Positions 23,791 to 32,300 of a DNA stretch of 41,456 nt are shown piece after piece. The notes beneath the pieces are model-generated. The model searched no databases. It saw only the letters and a program-made list of their open reading frames with translations, and had not been told where the DNA came from. The stretch's first letter is position 1; the number at the start of each line of letters is the position of its first letter. The position numbers and the translations under genes were made by a program. This DNA is from Gemmatimonadota bacterium. Lineage in GTDB: Bacteria > Latescibacterota > UBA2968. The stretch covers positions 1-41,456 of the forward strand of contig JAPPAB010000033.1 in NCBI GenBank assembly GCA_026705765.1, written 5' to 3'.

Positions 23791-24969
23791 TCAATGCAAT
23801 GATGTTCCCAACAACTTGAGATTAAATGGTTGAACCACCCTCTCACCTGGCGTAATAGAGCCTAATACCACCTGTTTATCTGCACCAGTTACACTCGGCA
23901 CATTGCCAGATTGTCCATTCATAGTCTGACAGGCCAGAATCGCAAATGCAATAGCTTCTTTAGCCTCGGATGCCATTCCTATATCATCCAATCGCTTGAA
24001 TTCTATATTTCCCAGTGCCCGATCTAAAAGATCCATCATAACCGGATTTTTGATCCCTCCCCCACTTGCTATCACCTCGTGGATTTCACATCTGGGCAAA
24101 ACAAATCGTTTTAGCCCATGCACAATGCTTTCCACCGTGAACTGTACTGCCGTACGCACGAGATCCTCCCGTTTTCCCTCCCAATCGAGAATTTTCTGAA
24201 CTATATCGGCTCCAAAATCCTCTCGCCCCGTTGATTTGGGCGGCTCCAGATCCAAAAAAGGATGCGCCATAAGCACATCCAAAAGATCTTCACACACCTC
24301 GCCTTTGCCCGCAAGGGCGCCATCCCTATCGAAACTCTGTTTACCGCGCGTTATCGCCTGCACAACCCCATCAATGGCCATATTGCCAGGGCCTGTATCA
24401 AATGCAAAAATATCTGACACGCCACAGTTTGCAGGCAATATATTGACATTGGCAATACCGCCGATATTGAGCATCGCACGTCCCGCGTACTCAGACCGAA
24501 ACAACAGATAATCCACCAGCGGGACAAGCGGTGCTCCCTGTCCTCCCACAGCCATATCCCGCGATCGAAAATCCGATACCGTCGTGATTCCCGTGCGCTC
24601 TGCAATCACCGAAGGACTGCCAATTTGCAGCGTTGATCTCACCCTCTTGCCAGCAACCACTGCGAGTGTGGGCAAATGGTGAATCGTCTGCCCGTGCGAT
24701 CCAATCACATCGACTTGTCCCGCGCTGACATTAGCTTCCTTGCACACGCGCAGAGCCGCCTCTGCAAACCATTCCCCAAGCGCGGCATCCAGGCGGCAGA
24801 TTGCATCGACCCGTCCATTTTCGCAAAGTGACAAAATCTCCCTTCTGACATCCTGGGGAAAAGGAACCTCGACATACCCGAGCAGACACAGATCAGATTC
24901 GCCGATCTCCACAAGCGCGGCATCCACTCCATCGGCAGAAGTTCCAGACATGAGACCGATTGCTTTCAC
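23791..24969 (-). CDS. anmK: Anhydro-N-acetylmuramic acid kinase
   Basis: 392 residues. It phosphorylates and opens 1,6-anhydro-MurNAc released in cell-wall turnover, giving MurNAc-6-phosphate. Motifs are GLMSGTSADGVDAALVE (ATP site), VDVIGSHGQTIHHLP, LNIGGIANVNILP, AFDTGPGNMAIDGV and the C-terminal SGGGIKNPVMM. The start is a GTG at 24969 with AGGAG 6 bases upstream. It begins 1 base after the glycosyltransferase stop. No murQ etherase is nearby. Confidence 0.95.
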   Translation of the reverse strand: MKAIGLMSGTSADGVDAALVEIGESDLCLLGYVEVPFPQDVRREILSLCENGRVDAICRLDAALGEWFAEAALRVCKEANVSAGQVDVIGSHGQTIHHLPTLAVVAGKRVRSTLQIGSPSVIAERTGITTVSDFRSRDMAVGGQGAPLVPLVDYLLFRSEYAGRAMLNIGGIANVNILPANCGVSDIFAFDTGPGNMAIDGVVQAITRGKQSFDRDGALAGKGEVCEDLLDVLMAHPFLDLEPPKSTGREDFGADIVQKILDWEGKREDLVRTAVQFTVESIVHGLKRFVLPRCEIHEVIASGGGIKNPVMMDLLDRALGNIEFKRLDDIGMASEAKEAIAFAILACQTMNGQSGNVPSVTGADKQVVLGSITPGERVVQPFNLKLLGTSLH

Positions 24970-24970
24970 C

Positions 24971-26053
24971 TCACGCTCCTATTTCGCGAACGGTTTTGAC
25001 ACCGCGAATAAAATAGTGATAAACGACTGATCCCTTGAAAAGACGCCGTTCAATCTCATCATCTCCCACGCTTCTGAACCGCTGGGCTTCGCGCCGTCGC
25101 CGCAAGATATTGAACGGATGCAGCAACACCCATAAAAGGCCAGCTATTGCCGCAACGGGATGTTTCCAATGACCCTTTAGCAACAACCCCAAATTTGCCA
25201 GTTCCATAGCGATGCGAATCGGGAATTTATACAACAGCCGCGAAAGGGAAAAATTTTTTAACAACATCACGAGTTGATTGCGGTGATTCAAATACGCTTT
25301 TCTATAACTCTCTGCACCCAGCGTAAATCCACCGTAGTGATATACGAGAGAATCGGGCACATAGACGATGCGATACCCCGCAAGGTGAAACCGCCAGGAC
25401 AAATCGATCTCTTCCATATGCATTACAAAACCCTCATCGATCAATCCCGTTTTATCGAGACAATCCATACGCAAAAACATAGCCCCCCCAATAGCCCAAA
25501 AAATATCGCGGGGGTGATTGTATTGCCCCATATCTTCTTCGACGAATTCAAATATCCTGCCCTGACAAAACGTAAATCCCCACTTATCCATCAGCCCGCC
25601 AGCAGCCCCGCCATAATCAAACATTTTCCGATTCTGCAATGACCGCACCCTGGACTGACACGCCCCAATTACGGAATCGGATTTCAGGGCATCAATCAGC
25701 GGCGGCAACCACCCTTCGCCCACCTCCACATCCGAATTCAACAACATCGCATACGTCCCCTTTGCAACCTCCAAACCCCGGTTGCACCCGGCACCCATCC
25801 CCTTGCTCGGCTTCCCATTTCCCCCACCCGTTTTCACAATGCGAATATCCGGAAACTTTTCCAATGCCCTGTCCAGGCTGCCATCGGGATAAGGCTGATC
25901 GTCTGCTACAATAACTTCAAAAGGAATATCCAATGTCCGCGCATAGACAAATGCCAGGCATTCGGAAAGAATATCCCCCAAATAATGGGGGATGATAATT
26001 GAGACTAATGGTTTATTATTCTCTACCATCTGAAAATCTCGGACTTCCCCCAT
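24971..26053 (-). CDS. Family 2 glycosyltransferase
   Basis: 360 residues. The GT-A fold opens with PLVSIIIPHYLGDILSECL. The nucleotide-sugar site shows FEVIVADDQPYPDGS, then AGCNRGLEVAKGTYAMLLNSDVEVGEGWL with the metal-binding DxD-like NSDVE, and HMEEIDLSWRFHLAGYRIVYVPDS matches the ED-x-D-W region of rhamnosyl- or WbbL-type transferases. C-terminal hydrophobic helices (about 285-320) would seat it at the membrane. Probably builds a surface glycan; donor and acceptor are unknown. ATG at 26053 overlaps the preceding stop by one base (TGATG), so it is co-translated with the dehydrogenase gene. Confidence 0.9.
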   Translation of the reverse strand: MGEVRDFQMVENNKPLVSIIIPHYLGDILSECLAFVYARTLDIPFEVIVADDQPYPDGSLDRALEKFPDIRIVKTGGGNGKPSKGMGAGCNRGLEVAKGTYAMLLNSDVEVGEGWLPPLIDALKSDSVIGACQSRVRSLQNRKMFDYGGAAGGLMDKWGFTFCQGRIFEFVEEDMGQYNHPRDIFWAIGGAMFLRMDCLDKTGLIDEGFVMHMEEIDLSWRFHLAGYRIVYVPDSLVYHYGGFTLGAESYRKAYLNHRNQLVMLLKNFSLSRLLYKFPIRIAMELANLGLLLKGHWKHPVAAIAGLLWVLLHPFNILRRRREAQRFRSVGDDEIERRLFKGSVVYHYFIRGVKTVREIGA

Positions 26054-27129
26054 CAAAACACCACCTCTACACCCAATTCTTCAGCCGCTTTTTCCAAACC
26101 TTCCACATGGGTTTTATGCATCGGAATCCCCGTCTTTTCCCACGCTGCCTTTTTAAGCCACTCAATCTCACCTGGCACGTAAATGCGATCCACACCTTCC
26201 TTTGGACGAGAAGTCCGAATCGCCTGAATCATTCGATCAACTTCCAGTTTAAAATCAGACACATCGCAAAATGTCTCAATCTTGATCGCCTGAAAAAAGT
26301 GACTGGCCCGTCGCTGTCCCTGATATTCATCTTCCCGATTTACCGTTGCCAGGCAAAAAGGCAGAATACCGCTCAAAACATCCATCACCACATTTAGCCC
26401 CGATCCTTTTGCACCACCAGGAGCTACCAGCGCGTGCGCGCGACCGGGATCATCAGTCACCTGTCCATCCTCATCTAACACCCACTCGCCATCTAATTTT
26501 CGTCCGTACAAACGCATAGTGCCCACCCGACCCCAGGCGGACCGCCCCGTCGCCATATCCAGAACAATGGGATATTCCCGATTCGCCGGAATCGCATAAG
26601 CCAGCGCGTGATTGCCCAACAACCTGTCTATCCCGCCATAAGGCGCCACGCCCCGACTACTACTCGACACGCAAAAACCGATCATATCCCAGTCCAATGC
26701 CATCGTCGCATAACAGGCCGCTGCGCCGTAGTGACGGCTGTTTATAACTGTTGTCGCAGCAATCCCCAGTTTATCTGCTTTTGCAATTGCCAGTTGCATC
26801 GCCCGATAAGATGCCAGATGTCCCAAACACCCATCGCCATCTACCGTTGCCGACGCGGGTCCTTCGCGGACAACGCGAATTTCGGGTTTTGGATTTGTGT
26901 GACCCGTTTGAATGCGCTTTAAGTAACCCGGCACAGCACGCGTACCGTGTGAATGAACGCCGCGCACATCTGTCTCAACTTGCAAATCGGCCATCAACCG
27001 CGCATCTGCCCTCGGCACGCCAACCGCTTCATAAAGCCGTTGCGTCGTCTCTCTCAAATCGCGAACCTGAATCAACCGCTCCTGTTCGCCCGCCTCTGTC
27101 GGCGCAATACCATTCACGAGATCATGCAT
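26053..27129 (-). CDS. Ldh2-family NAD(P)-dependent malate/lactate/ureidoglycolate-type dehydrogenase
   Basis: 358 residues of the Ldh2 family, which does not use a Rossmann fold. Marks are DVRGVHSHGTRAVPGYLKRIQTG near the N terminus with the catalytic histidine, ASATVDGDGCLGHLA, INSRHYGAAACYA, and LVAPGGAKGSGLNVVMDVLSG. Family members oxidise malate, sulfolactate, ureidoglycolate, 2,3-diketogulonate or similar hydroxyacids, and the member's substrate cannot be read from sequence. ATG at 27129 is 5 bases after GGAGG; the TTG at 27141 includes that site and is unlikely. It heads a three-gene run with the glycosyltransferase and anmK. Confidence 0.92.
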   Translation of the reverse strand: MHDLVNGIAPTEAGEQERLIQVRDLRETTQRLYEAVGVPRADARLMADLQVETDVRGVHSHGTRAVPGYLKRIQTGHTNPKPEIRVVREGPASATVDGDGCLGHLASYRAMQLAIAKADKLGIAATTVINSRHYGAAACYATMALDWDMIGFCVSSSSRGVAPYGGIDRLLGNHALAYAIPANREYPIVLDMATGRSAWGRVGTMRLYGRKLDGEWVLDEDGQVTDDPGRAHALVAPGGAKGSGLNVVMDVLSGILPFCLATVNREDEYQGQRRASHFFQAIKIETFCDVSDFKLEVDRMIQAIRTSRPKEGVDRIYVPGEIEWLKKAAWEKTGIPMHKTHVEGLEKAAEELGVEVVF

Positions 27130-27206
27130 AAAAACCTCCAAATTCCTTGCTCAAATCATAGAGACATTTTAAGTTGTCAGCACATCCAAACACTCTCCGA
27201 GGTAAG

Positions 27207-27270
27207 ACAGAAAAGGTGAAATAGGGGAGAGATTGGGTCGTCTTAATTTTACGTCTCACCTTTTATCTGT
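27207..27270. repeat. Long inverted repeat in the leader of the flavoprotein gene
   Basis: ACAG+AAAAGGTGA (27207-27219) is complementary to TCACCTTTT (27256-27264) and, after a two-base bulge, CTGT (27267-27270). The right arm ends one base before AAGGAAA, the ribosome site of the flavoprotein gene at 27283. On the + strand the pairing could hide or expose that site; on the - strand it could be a leader structure of the Ldh2 gene. Confidence 0.45.
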
Positions 27271-27282
27271 AAGGAAAACACC

Positions 27283-28662
27283 ATGGATTACGATGTCATC
27301 GTCATAGGCGGCGGAAGTGCGGGATACGCCGCTGCGCGCACGGCACAAGAACTCGGTGCAAAAGTTGCCATCATCGACAAAGGGCCTCTCGGTGGTCTGT
27401 GCATCTTGCGCGGCTGTATGCCCACCAAAACCATTCTGCGCTCATCCGACGTCATGTCCTTAATGCGCCGCGCCAGAGAATTTGGCCTGCGCGCTTCTAA
27501 TTTGCACGCAAATCTCGACGAAATCAACGACCGTAAACGCGCACTCGTCAATGAATTTGCAGACTATCGCATCGAACAGCTGCGCAATCCGCGATTTACG
27601 CTCATCAACGGCGCGGCGCAGTTTGTCAATCGCAACACCATCACAGTGGAAAAACAAAATATAACCGCGCGAAGTTTCATCATAAGCACGGGATCAACCG
27701 TTGCCGATATCGCCATTCCCGGCCTGGAAGAAGTCGGTTATATCACCAGTGATGAAGCACTTGAACTGCGGGAACTGCCAGAATCGATGATCGTCCTGGG
27801 CGGCGGACCTGTCGCAACGGAATTTGCGCAATTCTTCTGTCGTCTGGGAACGCACACCACACTTATACAGCGCAGCCATCACATTTTTAGCACCACAGAC
27901 GAAGACCTCGCCCGTCCGGTGGAAGCCCGCTTCAGAGAAGAAGGCATGAAAGTCTTTACCGATACCCAATTGCAAAAATTTACAACCAAAAACAACGCCA
28001 AAGTCGCCCATTTTCACCACAGTGGCAAACTCCGTCGCGTTTCAGCAGACATAATTCTCCATGCCCTGGGACGTGTGCCCGCCATCCAATCACTCGCACT
28101 TGAAAGTGCCGGCGTAATCGTCGAGCGCGGACGTATTCTCGTGGATCATCACATGCGTACCAACGCGCCCAATATTTATGCAGCGGGCGATTGCACGGGA
28201 CTATACGAAATCGTACACATCGCCGTTCAGCAAGGGGAGATAGCCGGTCACAACGCGGTTGAAGGAACCCAACAGCAACGCATTGACTACAGGCTCAAAG
28301 CCGAAGTGGTCTTCACCGATCCGCAATTTGCGTCTGTAGGCCTCACCGAAAAAGAATGCCGCGAGCAAAACATCCCTTATCGCGTTGCGTCCTACCCCTT
28401 TGACGACCACGGCAAATCCATGGTTCTGGGAGAACTTCATGGATTTGTCAAAATTCTCTGCCATCCCGAAACAGGCGAAATCATCGGCGGACATATCGTT
28501 GGTCCAGAAGCTGGCGAACTTTTTCACGAACTCATCGCCATCATGCACTTTCGCGGCACAGTACACGATCTCATGAGCATCCCGCATTACCACCCCACAC
28601 TTGCAGAAATCCTCACCTATCCGGCAGAAGACCTCGTTGAAGAAATTCATTCCTCACTGTGA
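27283..28662 (+). CDS. FAD-dependent pyridine nucleotide-disulfide oxidoreductase (Lpd/MerA-like)
   Basis: 459 residues of the class I flavoprotein disulfide reductases. FAD-binding YDVIVIGGGSAGYAAA opens the protein; the redox pair is in GGLCILRGCMPTK (C40 and C45, spacing CxxxxC). The NAD site is MIVLGGGPVATEFAQFFCRLG, the second FAD contact is NIYAAGDCTG, and the C-terminal dimer interface has HYHPTLAEI with the catalytic histidine. No heavy-metal domain is present. No 2-oxoacid dehydrogenase subunit is nearby, so the partner may be a thiol, a quinone or a metal rather than lipoamide. ATG at 27283 follows AAGGAAA. The 3' end overlaps the MFS gene by 16 bases. Confidence 0.9.
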   Translation: MDYDVIVIGGGSAGYAAARTAQELGAKVAIIDKGPLGGLCILRGCMPTKTILRSSDVMSLMRRAREFGLRASNLHANLDEINDRKRALVNEFADYRIEQLRNPRFTLINGAAQFVNRNTITVEKQNITARSFIISTGSTVADIAIPGLEEVGYITSDEALELRELPESMIVLGGGPVATEFAQFFCRLGTHTTLIQRSHHIFSTTDEDLARPVEARFREEGMKVFTDTQLQKFTTKNNAKVAHFHHSGKLRRVSADIILHALGRVPAIQSLALESAGVIVERGRILVDHHMRTNAPNIYAAGDCTGLYEIVHIAVQQGEIAGHNAVEGTQQQRIDYRLKAEVVFTDPQFASVGLTEKECREQNIPYRVASYPFDDHGKSMVLGELHGFVKILCHPETGEIIGGHIVGPEAGELFHELIAIMHFRGTVHDLMSIPHYHPTLAEILTYPAEDLVEEIHSSL

Positions 28663-29987
28663 ATAACCGGTTTTAACTGATAGGCGAGTATTGCGGCAAA
28701 TGGGATAAATAGCAGGGAAATGCGAAACAAATTCTGATAGGAAATCCACGCGACCAGCAACCCGGCCAGCATGGGCAACAAGCCTTGCGGAAACATAAAC
28801 ATATTCATAAAGCTGGTGTAGGTCGGCCGTCGGTCAGCAGGCGCAATATCGAGGACATACGTCATGCGCCCCGAATACATGCCGCTTTGTGCCGCGCCGG
28901 AAAAAATGAACGTAAATGCATACACAACAACCCTCAAATTCACCTCTGTGCCCCAGAACCAGAAGGTCCGATCAGGCACATACACGATACATATCGGAAT
29001 CAGAATAGATAGCGCGAGCAAGCAGGTACCGTACAAAAACAACGCCTGATTCCCCTTGTAACGCCCAACCCATGCCCACGCCACATTTGAAAAAACCGAG
29101 CTAAACTGCATAGCGATCACATAAAACCCAATATAAACCGCCCCTATGCCCAGACCGGAAATTGCATAAGGCACGTAAAACGGCCCGCCCATCATGCTAA
29201 AACCCCACAAAAATTGCACCATACACAAACGCCTGAAATTCACATCATCTTTCATCAGGCTCAGGCCACTGATCAAATAATTTTTCAGAGAAAGCTGTGC
29301 GCGCGTGCGCTTTTCAATGGGTTCGCGGATTATGCCAAATGTCAGCACAGCCAGCGCGGTGCCAAAACCAGAGAGCATAAATAATACCGCGTAATTATTC
29401 GGAAAAGAGAGACCGCTTTGCGCACTCAAAATATAGGAAATGAGAAATCCCGCAACCATGGACATCACACCGCCTGAAAATCGGCGCAGAGCAAAAACTT
29501 TTGCCCGATGCGACGCGGGAATCGCCTTGCCCATCAAATCCATCCACGGCACATTCATCACGCCCATCAGCGACGTTCCCAAAGCGTAAAATATCATAAA
29601 TAAAAACAAAAAAAATGCGGGATTTTGCCCGCCAAAAAAAATGGTCATCACACCCACCAGAATCCACATCGCACTTCGAGCCATACCCGCCCAGATCAGC
29701 AAAGGCATCTTTCGGGGTTTGGGTTCGATAATTCGAGAAATAAAGACCTGAGGCCAGGCCCATCCCATTCTCATAAGCGCGCCAGCCATCCCGACCAGAA
29801 TACTGGACGTGGTCAGCGTTTGCACAAATGCTGGCATCACCAGATCGGCGCTGATAAACGTGTAGGCCATCATCACCATACCACCATTGATCACCAGCAA
29901 CCAGCTATTTCGGCGCGTCTCCCTTTGCGAGCGCCTCGCCGCCACCACATCGCGTAGCGGCGGTCCCCCATGCTGTGCCATTTCCAT
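28647..29987 (-). CDS. MFS transporter
   Basis: 446 residues with about 12 hydrophobic segments and a long, charged cytoplasmic loop in the middle (EPIEKRTRAQLSLKNYLI). An early basic stretch (RRSQRETRRN) precedes the first segment, as expected for a cytoplasmic N terminus. The family fits secondary transporters of sugars or organic acids; the substrate is not readable. ATG at 29987 has AGGACT 7 bases upstream. It is the last gene of the eight-gene run, 11 bases after the dehydratase, and probably imports that pathway's substrate. Confidence 0.88.
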   Translation of the reverse strand: MEMAQHGGPPLRDVVAARRSQRETRRNSWLLVINGGMVMMAYTFISADLVMPAFVQTLTTSSILVGMAGALMRMGWAWPQVFISRIIEPKPRKMPLLIWAGMARSAMWILVGVMTIFFGGQNPAFFLFLFMIFYALGTSLMGVMNVPWMDLMGKAIPASHRAKVFALRRFSGGVMSMVAGFLISYILSAQSGLSFPNNYAVLFMLSGFGTALAVLTFGIIREPIEKRTRAQLSLKNYLISGLSLMKDDVNFRRLCMVQFLWGFSMMGGPFYVPYAISGLGIGAVYIGFYVIAMQFSSVFSNVAWAWVGRYKGNQALFLYGTCLLALSILIPICIVYVPDRTFWFWGTEVNLRVVVYAFTFIFSGAAQSGMYSGRMTYVLDIAPADRRPTYTSFMNMFMFPQGLLPMLAGLLVAWISYQNLFRISLLFIPFAAILAYQLKPVIHSEE

Positions 29988-29998
29988 GATTGGTAGTC

Positions 29999-31150
29999 CT
30001 ATAAGCAATCTGCACCGTCAATAATAGACTGAATATCCACAATCCCACATCCTGGTCCTTTGGGAATGCTCATCTTTCCATCTCGAATCTCGAGTGCGGG
30101 ATCAAACCACTCGCGGTATTTTTCAATTCCCCTTTTGTATTCCTGATATCGACCTATATCCGGTGTACATGCGGCAAAGTGAAGCATATAAATAAACCCA
30201 AATCCACCAGAAATATGTACGGTCGTCGGCATCCTGGCCAGAGCGGCCATTCGCGCAACACGCGTCGAGCGAATAAGCCCTCCGTAATAATGCAGATCGG
30301 GCTGCACAATATCCACACCGCGATTGGCAATCATCCATCGAAACCTTCGGTCGCTGAATTCCTGCTCGCCTCCAGAAACGGGAATATCCAGTGTATCGGC
30401 AACGATCTTTGTATCCTCAAGGTGATCAAACGGACATGGTTCTTCAAAATAAACAGCTCCAATATCTTCGAGCATGCGTCCCACTTCAATCGCCTGCGGC
30501 GGATCGTAAGAACTATTGGAATCCGCGTGAATATCAATTGCATCACCGAGTACCTTGCGAGATAACGCGATCAAATTTGGTGTTCGCCCGGGCATGGCAT
30601 CTGCGTTTTTGCTCATGCGCCCACCAATTCTAAACTTCACGGCTGGCGCACCCGTCTCGTCTATCAGATTCTGTAAATAAACCACCTCTTCTTCCGGTGT
30701 GCTATCCCTGCGTCCGCTCGCAACATAAAAGGGAACCCACTCGCGCACAACGCCGCCCAGAAGCTCGGGAATCGACTTTTGTGCAACCCGACCGAGCAAG
30801 TCCAACAGCGCCATCTCGACCCACGCCACACAACACCAGAAAGCCAACCCCTGCAATTTGTAATTGCTGCTGTGGCGGTACACGCCCCACAGATGGTCTT
30901 CGAGATCGCGGGCGTCTTTGCCAATAAAATAGGGAATTACCAATTTGTTGAGAATAGGATACACATGTTGCGCCCGCCCATTCGTAAATGCCAGACCCTC
31001 CGCACCATCTCTCGAACGCACATGCACATAATACTCTCGCTCATCTTTGAGCAACCGAATGGATTCGATCACAACCGATTCATCCAGCCCATCTAAGACC
31101 AGAACGGGTTTTTCAGCCGCCTCATCCAATGCCGCAATACTCGGTACCAT
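29999..31150 (-). CDS. Enolase-superfamily (mandelate racemase-like) sugar acid dehydratase
   Basis: 383 residues, probably a Mg-dependent acid-sugar dehydratase or racemase. The capping domain is N-terminal and the barrel follows. Likely catalytic residues are K172 (KFR), metal ligands D210 (IHADSNSSYD), E236 (YFEEPCPF) and E262 (SGGEQEFSD), and H312 (TVHISGG). This set (K, D, E, E, H) fits the mandelate racemase group. The start at 31150 is one base after the oxidoreductase stop and has AGGGGA upstream; the open frame continues to 31216 inside the neighbouring gene and is unlikely. It probably acts on the product of one of the two nearby oxidoreductases. Confidence 0.88.
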   Translation of the reverse strand: MVPSIAALDEAAEKPVLVLDGLDESVVIESIRLLKDEREYYVHVRSRDGAEGLAFTNGRAQHVYPILNKLVIPYFIGKDARDLEDHLWGVYRHSSNYKLQGLAFWCCVAWVEMALLDLLGRVAQKSIPELLGGVVREWVPFYVASGRRDSTPEEEVVYLQNLIDETGAPAVKFRIGGRMSKNADAMPGRTPNLIALSRKVLGDAIDIHADSNSSYDPPQAIEVGRMLEDIGAVYFEEPCPFDHLEDTKIVADTLDIPVSGGEQEFSDRRFRWMIANRGVDIVQPDLHYYGGLIRSTRVARMAALARMPTTVHISGGFGFIYMLHFAACTPDIGRYQEYKRGIEKYREWFDPALEIRDGKMSIPKGPGCGIVDIQSIIDGADCL

Positions 31151-31151
31151 T

Positions 31152-32270
31152 TTAAGTCCCCTGCCGCGAATTTTGAATTTTCTCTTGCAATTTTTCAAAA
31201 TACAGATCTCGATCAACGGGAATATCGACCCAATCGTTCAGCCATGAAGACAAAAGCATCGCATTCGACAATTCAACCCCGTGAATGCCCTCAGCCCCGG
31301 GCGCGAGCAATGGGCTCCCATTCAATATGGCATCACACCAGTTGTTAATGATGCCGCGGTGCGCCCCGCCATCTTCGCCGAGAGGAATATCGAGTTTTTC
31401 CGCCCTGGGTTTTCCAAAACCGCCCGTATATCCCCGAGAAAATTCGCTCAGAGAAACATTTGAACGCCACCACACAATTTTATTGTTTTCCATAATCACC
31501 TTGCCGCGATCCGTCGCTATCTCCAGGCGATTACTCCCGGGAAACTCTCCGGTTGTGGTAATAAACACGCCCGTCGCACCGCTGTCGTATTCCACATATG
31601 CAGTGACATCGTCATCCACTTCAATATCGTGATATTTGCCATAGCTGATAAAAGCGCGTACGCGCGAAGGCATCCCGCAGATCCACTGCCACAGATCCAA
31701 ATTATGAGGGCACTGATTCATCAACACACCGCCCCCCTCGCCCGACCAGGTCGCGCGCCATTCGCCCTTATCGTAATAACTTTGAGCGCGAAACCAGTTC
31801 GTGACGATATAATTCGTGCGCTGAATATCTCCCAACTCGCCAGAAGCCACCAATTCTCGCAATTTTTGATGGTGTGGGCGGGTTCGCTGATTGAACATCA
31901 AAGCAAACACTTTGCCACTTTTTTCAGCAGCCTCATTCATCTCATAAACTTGTCTGGTATATACGCCTGCTGGTTTCTCTATCAGAACGTGTAAATCGTT
32001 TTCAAATCCCTTTATCGCAAATGTCGGATGATCGTAATGCGGCGTCGCCACAATAATCGCATCAACAGCTCCCGAAGTGATCAACTCATCGCCATTGTCA
32101 AATGTCCGCACGTTTTCCCCAAGGTTTTCACGCGCCCACTGAATCCTATCCGGATCGACATCGCAGACCGCAGTCAACTCTCCATGCGGAATATCCCCCT
32201 CCGCAAAATACTTCGCGTGGCCTCCCCCTCTACCTCCAATGCCAATAATACCAACTCTCACCTTTTTCAT
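31152..32270 (-). CDS. Gfo/Idh/MocA family oxidoreductase (second operon copy)
   Basis: 372 residues. The Rossmann opening is VRVGIIGIGGRGGGHAKYF and the canonical EKPAG carries the catalytic lysine. The C-terminal domain has GEGGGVLMNQCPHNLDLWQW, where the Q/H pair faces the substrate. Substrates of the family are sugars, inositols or sugar nucleotides. GAGGAGG lies upstream of the ATG at 32270. It is 30 bases after the SpeE-like gene and 1 base before the dehydratase. It differs strongly in sequence from the other two family members in the window, so it is not a recent duplicate. Confidence 0.9.
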   Translation of the reverse strand: MKKVRVGIIGIGGRGGGHAKYFAEGDIPHGELTAVCDVDPDRIQWARENLGENVRTFDNGDELITSGAVDAIIVATPHYDHPTFAIKGFENDLHVLIEKPAGVYTRQVYEMNEAAEKSGKVFALMFNQRTRPHHQKLRELVASGELGDIQRTNYIVTNWFRAQSYYDKGEWRATWSGEGGGVLMNQCPHNLDLWQWICGMPSRVRAFISYGKYHDIEVDDDVTAYVEYDSGATGVFITTTGEFPGSNRLEIATDRGKVIMENNKIVWWRSNVSLSEFSRGYTGGFGKPRAEKLDIPLGEDGGAHRGIINNWCDAILNGSPLLAPGAEGIHGVELSNAMLLSSWLNDWVDIPVDRDLYFEKLQEKIQNSRQGT

Positions 32271-32300
32271 ACTATCAACGCCTCCTCTCTTTACCTGTCA

